Positions 18,182 through 28,415 are shown, counted from the stretch's first letter. The stretch: DNA of 64,000 nucleotides from an uncultured Lachnospiraceae bacterium (GCA_945868435.1 CAMBLG010000003.1:1-64000); one strand, 5' to 3'. Notes: generated by a model not told the origin, from the letters alone. Numbers and translations are program-made.

Positions 18182-19441
18182 TTACTTATTAAAGAACTCT
18201 ACAAACTCCTCATATCCGTCCTTCGACAACTGTTCCTTCTGGAACTTCTTATTCTTGTTCATACGGACCACAAGTACCTGCTGCCCCTGCTCTCTGGCTT
18301 CCTTCGCCTGGCTCATCACATCAACAAGCTTGTCTGCCGGATAGTTCTTCTCCACCAGATACGCCACGCGCTTCGGCCGCTCCGGAATTTGGAATCCGCT
18401 CTCCATGAGAAGCAGGATAATGCGCTCAAACCCAATGGAAAAACCACAGGCCGGCACATCATTGCCGGTGAACTTCCCGATCATCTTGTCATAACGCCCA
18501 CCGCCACCGCAGGCTGCCCCCAGCTCCGGCATGGAAATCTCGAAGATTGTTCCGGTGTAATAACTCATGCCACGCACCAGAGTCGGATCAAACACAAGCG
18601 TAAACTCTGCCGCCTTGGTGGCATTGACTGCCGCCGCAATCTCCGTCAGGTTCGTCACAACCTCCTCATCCAGATAATCCCCCAGCGTATCTTTTAAGAA
18701 CGCAACACCTTCCGCCACATCCTTCTTATCCTCTAAGACCTTAAACAATCCCAAATACTTGTCAATGGAAGCCTGTGGATATCCATCCCTGGCAAGCTCC
18801 TCAGCCACACCATCCACACCGATCTTGTCCATCTTATCCAGTGTGATGAATACGCTGTCGTAATCATCCTCCGCAAAGCCGCTGTACGCCGCCATGCTCT
18901 TAAGGATTCGCCTCTCGTTGATGCGAATCTCAAAATTCTTAAAGCCCAACCGGCCGATGGTGGTGGTGGTTGCTGTGATCAACTCAATCTCAGCCAGATT
19001 GCTTGGCTCGCCCAGAATGTCGATATCACACTGGGTAAACTGACGATAACGCCCTCTCTGCGGACGATCCGCTCTCCACACACTTCCAATCTGCAGAGCC
19101 TTGAACGGGGAAGGCAGATCATTGGCATTGTTGGCATAAAATCTGGAAAGCGGAACTGTCAGATCATAACGCATTCCAAAGTCCACCACGTCAGCCTCCT
19201 CCTTTGCCGTCTCCAGGTTCAGCTTCTCGCCGCGCTTTAACACCTTAAAGATCAGCTTTTCATTCTCGCCGCCCTGCTTGTTGGACAGATTTGCGATATT
19301 CTCCATGCAGGGAGTCTCAATCGGTGTAAATCCAAAGCTGCGGTAGGTGTCCTTGATTACGCTTGTCACGTAATCGCGAATTTCCATCTCCGCAGGTAAT
19401 ATATCCTTCATACCGTTGACCGGCTTCTTGCTCAATGCCAT
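18182..19441 (-). CDS. hisS: histidyl-tRNA synthetase
   Basis: 419 residues. Class II core with motif 2 SVWRADRPQRGRYRQFTQCD, the histidine-A loop LVRGMSYYTGTIFEI, motif 3 ACGFSIGFERIILLL, and a C-terminal anticodon-binding domain (AYLVEKNYPADKL to the end). It charges tRNA-His. A strong promoter lies 68 bases upstream. The 130-base leader is too short for a T-box, and I saw none. Confidence 0.97.
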   Translation of the reverse strand: MALSKKPVNGMKDILPAEMEIRDYVTSVIKDTYRSFGFTPIETPCMENIANLSNKQGGENEKLIFKVLKRGEKLNLETAKEEADVVDFGMRYDLTVPLSRFYANNANDLPSPFKALQIGSVWRADRPQRGRYRQFTQCDIDILGEPSNLAEIELITATTTTIGRLGFKNFEIRINERRILKSMAAYSGFAEDDYDSVFITLDKMDKIGVDGVAEELARDGYPQASIDKYLGLFKVLEDKKDVAEGVAFLKDTLGDYLDEEVVTNLTEIAAAVNATKAAEFTLVFDPTLVRGMSYYTGTIFEISMPELGAACGGGGRYDKMIGKFTGNDVPACGFSIGFERIILLLMESGFQIPERPKRVAYLVEKNYPADKLVDVMSQAKEAREQGQQVLVVRMNKNKKFQKEQLSKDGYEEFVEFFNK

Positions 19442-19508
19442 CTCTATTCCTCCGTTTTCTCTTCAAATGCCCGTTCTGCACCCTTTCCGACTGCAAACAC
19501 TAGGTTTA

Positions 19509-19537
19509 ATTATAGCCCGTTTTGCTTCTTTAATCAA
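19509..19537 (-). promoter_or_regulatory. hisS-aspS promoter
   Basis: On the minus strand, -35 TTGATT (19532-19537), a 17-base spacer and a perfect -10 TATAAT (19509-19514). Confidence 0.75.
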
Positions 19538-19571
19538 CAATGAAGTAAAAACAATTACAATATTTAATCTG

Positions 19572-22004
19572 TCATAAGAGTCGCCGGTTTCTGGCTTCTG
19601 CCACTGCAGCCGCCTTGTTGTTGACCCCTAACTTTTTATAGGTGTCCTTATTATAATATTTCACTCCGGATTTGGACAGCCCGATCTGTTGAGCGATTTC
19701 ATCCACGGACAGTCCTTCCGCCTGAAGCCGCAGGATTTTCAATGCCTTATCACTGAGGAACACATCTTGCTCCTGTCTTTCCTTCAGGTATGTCGGATAA
19801 AAGTCTGTCATCTTTTCGCACTCTTCCATGACCCGCTTTTCGAATTCAAGATCCTTCCATGTAAACGTGCCTGCTTTCAAAAGTTCCAGGATTGCTGCGC
19901 CCTCTCTCGTCAAAATCCGCACGAAATGATAATCCTCTGCCCTCGTCACGGCCTCCTGCAGCATATCCTGCCAATCGCCCTTTCCAGTGCGGTACATGGC
20001 GATGGCTGCCAATATCTTTACTTCTATCGCTATATAGGTTCTGTGTGCTTTTTCCGCGTAAAAACGCATTTTATCCAGCAAAAGCAGGGCCTTTTCTTTC
20101 CGCCCCGCTGCCAGATACACCCGAACCTTCGTCAGATAACGATAGCGCTCCATACCGTTAAACTCTGCGTCCTCATCCGGTGCTTCCTCCAGCCATTGAT
20201 AGGCCTCACTGATTTTTTCGCTATATAAATTCATTCGCACAGCCATGGCACGGATATTAGGCAAAAGCTTCGGAGCTTCCCGCTCTGCCACCCGGCGAAA
20301 ACTCTCCAACATATCCACAGCATCCTCCATATTGTTATTCAACACAGATAGCTGTGTCAGAATTCCCACTGCCACAAAAACCTGCTCCGTCTTTCCGCCG
20401 CTCTCCGCCTGCATTCGCCCGTTTCCGGCAAGAGATGCCACCTCGTAGTCGTCGCCGCCCTTCTCAAAAAAGCTTTCTGCAAGGGCAAGATTTACCAACC
20501 CTTTTCCATATTTTCCAAGGACAAGGCTTATGACCTTTCCGATGCTCTTAGCCAGCTCCTTATCTCTTCTGCTCCACTCACAAAAGTCTTTGCCTCCGTT
20601 CATCATGGAGGGAAGATTACTTGTCACAGAGAGCTCCGGCAGCACAGTCTGTCTCTCTGTAAGAAGCACCCCCGCCCGTTTTAGCAGATCGATCATACGG
20701 ATTGTTCCCCGATGGGGCAGGGCAATATCCAAGTACAAAAGTCTGGCTTCCGCCGCCCGTTTTTGCCCTCCTGTCGCTTCTTTTTCATAGGCGGAAAGCT
20801 CCTGGTACCAGCGCTCGCTTTCCTCTTCGTTTAAAAGCATGGACTGCAGCATACTCATCCCCGCCATCAGCTCCACGCTCTCTCTGATTATGTCCTCCGG
20901 AAGCGCCAGATAATAGTGCCTTAGTTCAAAATATTCTCCCGATGCGGGATTCCTTCTCGTGTTTTCAATCAGAATTCGGGAAATCCCCTCCTCACAGTGA
21001 CACATCTCATACATCTTAAGGGCTTCTCTTACATTTCCATCGATTTCATAGCTGTTTCCGGCGCTGTAATACAGTGCCTTAATGGAATCCTGTGAATATT
21101 TTGCAAAAAGCCTCCGTCGCATGGAATGCTTCATGGGAGGAATCAATTCATAGACACTGCGTTCGCGCTCTCTGAATTCTATCAGAAAATTCCCCGCTTC
21201 CTTCGCCTGCTGAATTAATCTTCCTGCCTCCTTCTTCTTGGTAATCTGCTGAGCCATCTGCAAATCAAATTGCTCCACGATACATACTTCTTCCATAAAT
21301 TCCTGCAATTCCACACTCCATTGGTCATACACATGCACCTCGGCATAATCCCATATATCCCTTCTGGATTCCTCAATTGCATGAAGTTCTGCCCCCATCT
21401 TGTCCCTCGCAGCATCCTGCTCCGGGATATCTTTAAGCCTCAAGGCCACAATGCGAAGACAGAGAGGATTTCCATGTCCCAGCTCCCAAATTTTGTCCCG
21501 TGCAGCTTCCGTCGGAGACAGCTCCCATTTCTCCAGATACTGTTCCTGCTCCTGCTCGGACAGGCACAACTCTTCTTCCGCAATGGTAACAAAAATATAC
21601 CGGTAGAAAACGGATTTTAACCACTTCGGCATCGGAGCTCGTGAGATCAAAATCAGCCAAACATCCCGTCTTCCACTCAATTCCTCGATGATCTGCCCAC
21701 AGGCACTTCGTTCCCCCTGCTCTTCCAAAAGCTGCAGGTCATCGATTACCAAAATCGTCTGTGTTTCGGATTGTTCCGGCACCAGCTCCATAATTTCTGA
21801 AATCCTCATATCCGATAAAGAGATATAATGGTATCGCTTTCTTCCAAGAAACTCTGTCACAAAGGTCGTCTTGCCGGTTCCCGTAGTTCCATATAAATAT
21901 ACCGTCTGCCGAGAGCTCTGGGCAGCCTTCATTTTCTCCCAAGCTGCCTGCGGACGCACATACCGTTCATCCACAGCAGGCTTATTAATTATTTTCTCTA
22001 ACAT
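19572..22004 (-). CDS. MalT-like LuxR-family regulator with STAND ATPase
   Basis: 810 residues. The N-terminal NTPase has Walker A GTTGTGKTT (about 39-47), Walker B ILVIDDLQLL and sensor LILISRAP. Helical repeats of TPR type fill about 300-700 (AGNSYEIDGNVREALKMYE, LYLDIALPHRG). The C-terminal LuxR helix-turn-helix is ALKILRLQAEGLSVDEIAQQ (about 744-763), then GLSKSGVKYYNKDTYKKLG. STAND regulators switch on when a ligand binds the repeat domain; no ligand is deducible here. It sits between hemZ and hisS on the same strand with its own gaps (80 and 130 bases), so it may be an independent unit. Confidence 0.85.
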   Translation of the reverse strand: MLEKIINKPAVDERYVRPQAAWEKMKAAQSSRQTVYLYGTTGTGKTTFVTEFLGRKRYHYISLSDMRISEIMELVPEQSETQTILVIDDLQLLEEQGERSACGQIIEELSGRRDVWLILISRAPMPKWLKSVFYRYIFVTIAEEELCLSEQEQEQYLEKWELSPTEAARDKIWELGHGNPLCLRIVALRLKDIPEQDAARDKMGAELHAIEESRRDIWDYAEVHVYDQWSVELQEFMEEVCIVEQFDLQMAQQITKKKEAGRLIQQAKEAGNFLIEFRERERSVYELIPPMKHSMRRRLFAKYSQDSIKALYYSAGNSYEIDGNVREALKMYEMCHCEEGISRILIENTRRNPASGEYFELRHYYLALPEDIIRESVELMAGMSMLQSMLLNEEESERWYQELSAYEKEATGGQKRAAEARLLYLDIALPHRGTIRMIDLLKRAGVLLTERQTVLPELSVTSNLPSMMNGGKDFCEWSRRDKELAKSIGKVISLVLGKYGKGLVNLALAESFFEKGGDDYEVASLAGNGRMQAESGGKTEQVFVAVGILTQLSVLNNNMEDAVDMLESFRRVAEREAPKLLPNIRAMAVRMNLYSEKISEAYQWLEEAPDEDAEFNGMERYRYLTKVRVYLAAGRKEKALLLLDKMRFYAEKAHRTYIAIEVKILAAIAMYRTGKGDWQDMLQEAVTRAEDYHFVRILTREGAAILELLKAGTFTWKDLEFEKRVMEECEKMTDFYPTYLKERQEQDVFLSDKALKILRLQAEGLSVDEIAQQIGLSKSGVKYYNKDTYKKLGVNNKAAAVAEARNRRLL

Positions 22005-22084
22005 GTATGCCTCCTGCTATCATAAAAGGACATTTCTCGTAGTATTCAAAATGTCCTTTCATCAGCGTTTCTAACAGTATTCAA

Positions 22085-23626
22085 TTAGCAGATAACTGTC
22101 TTCGAATTATCAAAAAGTCTTTTCTTCCGTTCAATCATCTCATCAATCCTGCCGATATACTGCCCCACATCCTTGACATTCTCGCACCGTTCGATTCGAT
22201 GCGTGCCATCCGGGTTCGATTCTGCCCACACCCACTTGGTGCTGCTGCCTGCACCGCAGGCAACAATCGTCTGTTTCTCCTCCATAATCAGGATATTGTA
22301 GACACCGGCCTTGCCTTCCCTTGCATAGCCGACGTTTTCCATATTGCCTGCCATACCCTTCTGCCGATAAAGGTAATACGGAAAAAGCCCCATGTCCTTA
22401 CAGTACTCCGCACACAGTTCCATATGCTCCTGCGTGTTTACCATCTGCATCTGCTCGTAGCGGTCCTTGAAGATATTAAGTCTGGCTGCACGCTTGATGG
22501 CCAGGGAGTGAATGGTAATGTTATCAGGGTCAAGTTCTTTTAACACTTCCATGGTATGACGCACATCCTCCAGATTCTCATCTGGAAGCCCCATGATCAG
22601 ATCCATGTTAATATTGTCAAAGCCCAGCTCTCTTGCAAGCCGGAAGCTTTCCACGGTCTGCTCCACCGTGTGATGTCGTCCAATGATATCCAGTGTCTTC
22701 TGCTTCATGGTCTGCGGGTTGATGGAGATACGGCTGATTCCATGCTTGCGCAGTACCTCAAGCTTTTCTCTGGTAATGGAATCCGGTCTTCCTGCCTCCA
22801 CCGTAAACTCCAGGCAATGCTTTAAGTCAAAGCTGCACTTGATCTTGCGGATCAGACGGTCCAGCTGGTACGGCTCCAGCGTGGTAGGCGTTCCGCCACC
22901 AATGTAGATGGAATTCAGCTTCTTGTGGTAGAACTTATTAGCTGTATAATCAAGTTCCTTCTCCAGGGCATCCAGATACGCATCCACCCGGTTCCGCCAT
23001 GCGGATAACGGATAAGACGTAAAGGAACAGTACAGACAGGTACTGGGGCAAAACGGAATCCCAATATACAGACTGTAACCATTCTCGTAATCGATTTGAG
23101 AAAGCAGCGCCTTTTCCCGCTTGGCTATATCGATGGAGAGCTGAATCTTCTCCTCGGTGGCAAAGTAGGTCTTCTTCATGTAAGAGGCAATCTCTTCCTC
23201 ACGCTTCCCCTCTTCCAAAAGCTTCATGGCAATCTTTGTGGGGCGGATACCGGTCAGTGCTCCCCAGGGCAGCTTTTTGCCGCACAGTTCCACAAGCATG
23301 TCGTACAGATGCTGCTTTAAAGCGTTTTTCGTTGCGCTCCTGTCCTCGTAATCCACGGGAAACTCTGCCCGAGATTTCTTCGTGCCATACCAGTTCAGTT
23401 CAATTTGTGCTTCCTTGTAATTGACCTCAAGAACATGGTCTGCCTCCTGCTTCGTCGCCTCATCCAGTTCACCGGCCTCTCTGTGCATGCACGCCACGTT
23501 GCGGTCCGCAACCTCCTCCTCCGGACAGGTGTAGTACAGCTCCACATCCTCCTTTGGGAAAAAGGCCTTGATCAGCGAATGAACGTCATATTCATAATCC
23601 GGTTTGTTAAAATATACGATAATCAT
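22085..23626 (-). CDS. hemZ: radical-SAM coproporphyrinogen dehydrogenase-like HemZ
   Basis: 513 residues. The radical-SAM cluster motif is PFCPSTCLYCSF (CxxxCxxC), then YIGGGTPTTL, RISINPQTM and MDLIMGLPDE, all HemN/HemZ landmarks. Family members act on coproporphyrinogen III or, in related proteins, transfer or bind heme, so the precise reaction is unsettled. The long N-terminal region (about 1-150) is the HemZ type rather than HemN. Its start overlaps the stop of the upstream MBL gene by 4 bases, indicating translational coupling in rel-MBL-hemZ. Confidence 0.88.
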   Translation of the reverse strand: MIIVYFNKPDYEYDVHSLIKAFFPKEDVELYYTCPEEEVADRNVACMHREAGELDEATKQEADHVLEVNYKEAQIELNWYGTKKSRAEFPVDYEDRSATKNALKQHLYDMLVELCGKKLPWGALTGIRPTKIAMKLLEEGKREEEIASYMKKTYFATEEKIQLSIDIAKREKALLSQIDYENGYSLYIGIPFCPSTCLYCSFTSYPLSAWRNRVDAYLDALEKELDYTANKFYHKKLNSIYIGGGTPTTLEPYQLDRLIRKIKCSFDLKHCLEFTVEAGRPDSITREKLEVLRKHGISRISINPQTMKQKTLDIIGRHHTVEQTVESFRLARELGFDNINMDLIMGLPDENLEDVRHTMEVLKELDPDNITIHSLAIKRAARLNIFKDRYEQMQMVNTQEHMELCAEYCKDMGLFPYYLYRQKGMAGNMENVGYAREGKAGVYNILIMEEKQTIVACGAGSSTKWVWAESNPDGTHRIERCENVKDVGQYIGRIDEMIERKKRLFDNSKTVIC

Positions 23627-24258
23627 AAGTACGGGTTGTACATCCTCTCATTCTCAATTGTTGTCACGTCATTGTGCCCCGGATACACAGTGGTTCGGTC
23701 CGGAAGCGTCATCAGCTTCTCCTTGATCGCCCGGATCAGATCCGAGGTGCTGCCCTTCTTGAAGTCCGTTCTTCCGATGGAGGTGCAGAACAGGGAATCC
23801 CCGGAGAATACAACCTCCTCATATGGGAAATAATAACAACAGCCCCCTACCGTATGCCCCGGCGTATGGAGCACACGAATGTGAAAGCCCGCAAGATCCA
23901 GTTCTTCCTCATCCTTCACAAACACATCCGCATGGAAAATCAGATGATCTCCCATCATCCAGCTTGCATTCAGTTCCGAATCCTCCAGAGTTTCCTTCTC
24001 ATCCTCGTGGGCGTAGATCGGAATGTCGAATTCCTTCGCCAACTCCTCCGCCGCTGTGGCATGATCAAAATGCCCGTGGGTCAAAAGAATTGCAACCGGA
24101 CGACACCCCTCTGCGCGCACGCGTTCAGCCAATTGCCGGGCACTTGCGCCGGGATCGATGATCAAGAGTTCCTTCAACTCATCATTGATTGCAAAATAGC
24201 AGTTGGTCTGAACCGGCCCTACCACATACTGATTAACCTTCAACTTGCCCATATACAC
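23623..24258 (-). CDS. metallo-beta-lactamase-fold hydrolase (glyoxalase II type)
   Basis: 211 residues. The zinc ligands are in LTHGHFDHATAAEEL (HxHxDH), the later HTPGHTVGG, FSGDSLF and the last His in PGHND. This is the compact hydroxyacylglutathione-hydrolase-like group found beside rel and hemZ in many Clostridia. The true substrate is unknown; thiol esters are the usual guess. ATGA overlap with hemZ. About 110 bases separate it from rel. Confidence 0.88.
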   Translation of the reverse strand: MYMGKLKVNQYVVGPVQTNCYFAINDELKELLIIDPGASARQLAERVRAEGCRPVAILLTHGHFDHATAAEELAKEFDIPIYAHEDEKETLEDSELNASWMMGDHLIFHADVFVKDEEELDLAGFHIRVLHTPGHTVGGCCYYFPYEEVVFSGDSLFCTSIGRTDFKKGSTSDLIRAIKEKLMTLPDRTTVYPGHNDVTTIENERMYNPYL

Positions 24259-24369
24259 TCCTTACCCTGTCTGCGGTATAGTCTTCTGTCAGACACAATC
24301 CTTTATATTCCACATAGCTCTATTCCGCGGCACTCACAAAAACTGCCAGCAAAAGCTGGCAGCCCTGCA

Positions 24370-26712
24370 TTAGCCTGTAGTTCGCTCAATATCAATAATA
24401 CTCTCAATCTGTTTGATCTTCTCAATAATCCGGTTGATCTGCTCACGTCCCTTCGTTCGGAAGGAAACCTCAATCGTAGCAATCCCCTGCTTGCTGGTCT
24501 TGGAATGGATTCCGGAAATATTGATATCCGCCTCCGTAAATACGCGGGAAATATCCACCAGAAGTCCGGCACGATCGTGACAGAAAATCTTGATGTCCGC
24601 ATTGTATTCTCCAAGCGCCTGCTCTGCGACACCGGCCTGCCACTCCGCCTCGATCAGCCGGGCACGCTCCATCTCCGAAAGATGCAGCACATTCACGCAG
24701 TCCGTGCGGTGAATGGAAACGCCTCTGCCTCTTGTGACAAAGCCCACAATCTCATCTCCCGGAACCGGGCTGCAGCACTTACTGAAATGCACTGCCACAT
24801 CATAGAGTCCCTTGACCACGATTCCGCTCTTGGAGTGATGCTGCTCCTGAACCGGCTTATTTCCATCTCCCAGGGATTCCATAATGTCTTCATCCGTAAC
24901 CGGCAGAACATGATCCTTCTTGTACTCCTCGTACATCCTGTTGACAATCTGTCCCTCTTTCAATCCACCATGGCCAATGGTAGCAAGACAGGAATTCCAG
25001 TCATGGAATCCGTATTTGCGGAGAATTTTCTCCTGATACTCCGGTCTGTTGATATCGTTAAAGCCGATTCCGTGAGCCTTTGCGTACGCCTGCATCAATT
25101 CCTTGCCGCGCACAATGTTCTCTTCCTTCAGCTCGCTGCGGAACCACTGGTTGATCTTGTTCTTGGCCTGCGTACTCTTGACAATGTTCAGCCAGTCCCG
25201 GCTCGGTCCTCTGGAATTCTGTGAAGTGATGATCTCAATCCGGTCACCGTTCTGGATCACATAATCAATGGGCACCAGCTTGCCGTTGACCTTCGCCCCC
25301 ACCATCTTGTTGCCGACCGCCGAGTGTATGCTGTAGGCAAAGTCAATCGGATTGGAGCCGTTGGGCAGGTTCTTCACGTCGCCGGATGGCGTGAAGCAGA
25401 ACACCGTATCGGAGAACAGATCCAGATCACTTTTCAAAAGCGTCATGAATTCCTTGTTATCCGACATATCCTGCTGCCACTCCAGAATCTGGCGCAGCCA
25501 GCTTAACTTCTCCTCCTCAGTAACTGTGGTGGAAGTGCCTCCTCCATTGTTGGCCTCTTTGTATTTCCAATGAGCCGCGATACCGTATTCCGCTGTGCGG
25601 TGCATCTCAAAGGTTCGAATCTGTATCTCAAAGGGCTGTCCGCTGGGCCCGATCAACGTCGTGTGGAGTGACTGATACATATTGGGCTTCGGCATCGCGA
25701 TATAATCCTTGAACCGGCCCGGAATCGGCTTGTACTTCTCATGCATGATTCCCAGTGCGGCGTAACAGTCTTTGATGGAATCTACGATAATACGGATGGC
25801 AAACAGATCATAGATCTGATCGATTGTCTTATCCTGATTGACCATCTTCTTATAAATGGAAAAGAAATGCTTGGCGCGGCCGGAGATCTCCGCCTTAATG
25901 CCCGCCTCCTCGATCTGCTTGCGAACCTCACGCACAAGGCTCTGCACGTAATCATCCCGGACACTTTTGCGCATGACAACCTTCTCTACCAGGTCGTAAT
26001 ATGCCTCCGGATTCAGGTACCGCAGGGACAGATCCTCCAGTTCAATCTTAATCTTACTGATACCAAGACGCTGAGCGATCGGACAGTAGATTTCCTGTGT
26101 CTCTCTTGCAATGCGCTGCTGTGCTTCCATCGACTGATACTTCAAGGTACGCATATTGTGCAGGCGGTCTGCCAGCTTGATCATGATTACACGGATATCC
26201 TTCGCCATGGCAAGGAACATCTTGCGCAGGTTCTCCGCCTGCATCTCCAGACGCTCCGCATTCTTCTCCTTCGGATCCTTCGCTCGATCCGTCAGGTGTA
26301 AATGCTGCAGCTTGGTCACACCATCCACCAGAAGAAGAACCTCCTCTCCGAATTCCTCCTTCATCTGGTCATCCGTCATGACCGTATCCTCCAGCACGTC
26401 ATGCAGCAGGCCTGCCGCGATGGTCTCCTTGTCCAGCTCCAGTTCCGCCAGAATGATTGCCACACAGAGCGGATGAATAATATACGCCTCTCCCGACTTG
26501 CGCACCTGACCCTTGTGGGCGTTGTACGCCACCTTATACGCCTTCTCGATCAGAGAAATATCCCCGGATGGATGGTATTTGCGGATGCTTGCGATCAGAT
26601 CCTCATACAAATCCTCAGGACTGGAAAACTCTTTGATTGACTTAATGTTGCCCGGACCGGAATGAAACTCCTGTTCCAGCCGCTCTAATTCTTCTGTAGA
26701 AATATCTGCCAT
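24370..26712 (-). CDS. rel: bifunctional (p)ppGpp synthetase/hydrolase
   Basis: 780 residues, Rel/SpoT long form. The HD hydrolase domain keeps its metal ligands (HDVLEDT at 104-110, and the later MIKLADRLHNMRTL). The synthetase domain shows FAIRIIVDSIKDCYAALG and the GRFKDYIAMPKPNMYQSLHT substrate loop. TGS (PSGDVKNLPNGSNPIDFAYS), the zinc-finger/helical region (CCSPVPGDEIVGFVTRGRG) and the C-terminal ACT domain follow. It makes and destroys the stringent-response alarmone on the ribosome. Both active sites look intact. Confidence 0.96.
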   Translation of the reverse strand: MADISTEELERLEQEFHSGPGNIKSIKEFSSPEDLYEDLIASIRKYHPSGDISLIEKAYKVAYNAHKGQVRKSGEAYIIHPLCVAIILAELELDKETIAAGLLHDVLEDTVMTDDQMKEEFGEEVLLLVDGVTKLQHLHLTDRAKDPKEKNAERLEMQAENLRKMFLAMAKDIRVIMIKLADRLHNMRTLKYQSMEAQQRIARETQEIYCPIAQRLGISKIKIELEDLSLRYLNPEAYYDLVEKVVMRKSVRDDYVQSLVREVRKQIEEAGIKAEISGRAKHFFSIYKKMVNQDKTIDQIYDLFAIRIIVDSIKDCYAALGIMHEKYKPIPGRFKDYIAMPKPNMYQSLHTTLIGPSGQPFEIQIRTFEMHRTAEYGIAAHWKYKEANNGGGTSTTVTEEEKLSWLRQILEWQQDMSDNKEFMTLLKSDLDLFSDTVFCFTPSGDVKNLPNGSNPIDFAYSIHSAVGNKMVGAKVNGKLVPIDYVIQNGDRIEIITSQNSRGPSRDWLNIVKSTQAKNKINQWFRSELKEENIVRGKELMQAYAKAHGIGFNDINRPEYQEKILRKYGFHDWNSCLATIGHGGLKEGQIVNRMYEEYKKDHVLPVTDEDIMESLGDGNKPVQEQHHSKSGIVVKGLYDVAVHFSKCCSPVPGDEIVGFVTRGRGVSIHRTDCVNVLHLSEMERARLIEAEWQAGVAEQALGEYNADIKIFCHDRAGLLVDISRVFTEADINISGIHSKTSKQGIATIEVSFRTKGREQINRIIEKIKQIESIIDIERTTG

Positions 26713-26803
26713 ATGCTCACCTGCTCACACAATTGTACACGATACCTAGAATATAATACTTTATTATATTTTATTTTTTTCTAATATGCAATATCCAGAA
26801 AAT

Positions 26804-26831
26804 GAAAAAAGCGCCCTGTTTGGCGCCTTTT
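26804..26831 (-). terminator. terminator of the cyclophilin/GNAT unit
   Basis: GGCGC/GCGCC hairpin with a 6-base loop, extended by A/T pairs, and followed on the minus strand by TTTTTT. Confidence 0.7.
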
Positions 26832-26840
26832 CTACAGCAA

Positions 26841-27767
26841 TTATAATATAAGCTCGTATTTTTTTGTCCGGCTGCCGGATACATCTGTATCGCCCTTATA
26901 CACAAAACCCAGCTTTTCTGCCAGTGCAACGGAAGCCGTATTCGTTTCATCTGTCAGAATGCTCAACCTGTCGCACTCCAGATGCATCCGGGCATAGTGA
27001 ATGATGGCGGTGCAGACCTCCGTGGCAATCCCTCGATGCTGCCACGCCGGGTGAATCAGATATCCAAGTTCCATTTCCACACCCTCCGGGTAACTGCGGT
27101 TCTCGATTCCCGCTCTTCCGATCAACTGTCCGGTTTTCCGATCCAGCACCAGCCACATTCCATATTCATAATAACGGTACATATGGCGAATATAGCTTTC
27201 CTGGTATTCCAGTTCCTCCTCCATAGGATAAAGAGGCTCTATAAATCCGGGACACCGACGCCCCGCTTTGTCCAACCGATACGTAATGCCCGGTTGTTCA
27301 TACAGTTCCACCAGTTCCGACATGTCTTCCAGCGAAAATTCCCGTATGACGCAGCGCTCAGTCTCTGCAATCCTCCACGGAATTCCATGATGACGCTGAA
27401 AAACGCGAAGCAGAAATTCTTCATCCACCTCTTCAAATCCCTCGATCAGCATATCCACCCCATAATAGGTCTGGGGTGGCAGCAGCAGGTTGACGTAGGC
27501 AGCCACCGCCATATCCAGTCTCTTCGCCTCACGGATGGAGGCATCCGTTGCGGCGAGCATAAGGCAGTTATCCGTACCTATTCCCTGCACGTCAAGCTCC
27601 TGCTTCACCTTTTCCGCAGAGACTTCGATAATCTGAAGCATAGGAAGAAAGGGGAGCTTTGGGTTCAGCTCCCCCTTAATATACACGATCGCAAGTAACG
27701 CCGGATGATTGTTCTCGTTATACATAACGCTGCGCTTACATGGTCTCCGGTTCCGGATAATCCACAC
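26841..27767 (-). CDS. GNAT acetyltransferase with N-terminal HAD-like remnant domain
   Basis: 308 residues from a GTG with GGAG seven bases upstream. This start overlaps the end of the cyclophilin gene by 32 bases; an internal ATG at 27725 (MYNENNHPA) is the alternative start. Residues about 15-115 resemble the end of a HAD-like fold (LMLAATDASIREAKRLDMAV). Residues about 135-308 are a RimJ-type acetyltransferase: CVIREFSLEDMSELVELYE, ELGYLIHPAWQHRGIATEV (acetyl-CoA loop) and NTASVALAEKLGF. The acceptor is unknown. Terminator directly downstream. Confidence 0.78.
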   Translation of the reverse strand: MWIIRNRRPCKRSVMYNENNHPALLAIVYIKGELNPKLPFLPMLQIIEVSAEKVKQELDVQGIGTDNCLMLAATDASIREAKRLDMAVAAYVNLLLPPQTYYGVDMLIEGFEEVDEEFLLRVFQRHHGIPWRIAETERCVIREFSLEDMSELVELYEQPGITYRLDKAGRRCPGFIEPLYPMEEELEYQESYIRHMYRYYEYGMWLVLDRKTGQLIGRAGIENRSYPEGVEMELGYLIHPAWQHRGIATEVCTAIIHYARMHLECDRLSILTDETNTASVALAEKLGFVYKGDTDVSGSRTKKYELIL

Positions 27768-28254
27768 CGAAGGTCTCCACAGTAACGGTCTTCATGACCT
27801 GATCCTCCAATGGGCGATCACTGTAATCGGTTGCAGTCTCCGCAATCTTATTGACAACCTCCTGTCCCTCGATCACCTTACCGAAGGCCGCATATGCGCC
27901 ATCCAGATGCGGAGCATCCTGATGCATTATAAAGAACTGGCTTCCTGCAGAGTTGGGCATCATGGAGCGGGCCATGGAAAGCACACCTGCCGTATGGCGC
28001 AGATCATTGGCAACACCATTCTGGGCAAATTCTCCCTTGATTCCATATCCTGGGCCGCCGGTTCCGTTTCCATCCGGATCTCCACCCTGGATCATGAATC
28101 CACGGATAACACGATGGAAGATAAGCCCGTCATAAAAGCCTTTCTTCACCAGACTGATGAAGTTGTTGACGGTGTTGGGAGCGATCTCCGGATATAATTC
28201 CGCTTTCATCACATCTCCGTTTTCCATGGTGAATGTTACGATTGGGTTTGACAT
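27736..28254 (-). CDS. cyclophilin-type peptidyl-prolyl isomerase
   Basis: 172 residues, a minimal cytoplasmic cyclophilin. It has FHRVIRGFMIQGGDPDGNGT (active-site Arg, Phe, Gln), SMARSMMPNSAGSQFFIM and PHLDGAYAAFGKVIEG. It speeds cis-trans isomerisation of proline bonds in protein folding. No signal peptide. It is the first gene of a short unit with the GNAT gene. Confidence 0.95.
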   Translation of the reverse strand: MSNPIVTFTMENGDVMKAELYPEIAPNTVNNFISLVKKGFYDGLIFHRVIRGFMIQGGDPDGNGTGGPGYGIKGEFAQNGVANDLRHTAGVLSMARSMMPNSAGSQFFIMHQDAPHLDGAYAAFGKVIEGQEVVNKIAETATDYSDRPLEDQVMKTVTVETFGVDYPEPETM

Positions 28255-28342
28255 AGTTGTGTCCTCGCTTTCTTTCCTTGTTCGTATGCATGCATTCCAT
28301 GCATTTGTTCACTGTGCAATTATACACTATTTTTATGCTTTT

Positions 28343-28359
28343 GTAACTATTCAGAACCC
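28343..28359. repeat. solo copy of the MITE terminal sequence
   Basis: GTAACTATTCAGAACCC, 17 bases, is identical to the left terminus of the MITE at 35637. No matching inverted end is seen before murF at 28416, so it is a fragment or a chance remnant. The 28255-28415 gap holds nothing else evident. Confidence 0.4.
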
Positions 28360-28415
28360 TTGAGAATCAGTTACATGCTTTTACAATTTTATTTAAAAAA
28401 ATACAAACAACCTGT

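Noticed and set aside
16407..18344. Long 645-codon plus-strand open frame opposite aspS
   Set aside because: It is the antisense shadow of a clearly real synthetase gene; the translation has no recognisable domain and is full of residues typical of reversed coding strands.
19442..19571. T-box riboswitch before hisS
   Set aside because: The leader between the promoter -10 and the start is only about 65 bases, with no T-box sequence or antiterminator.
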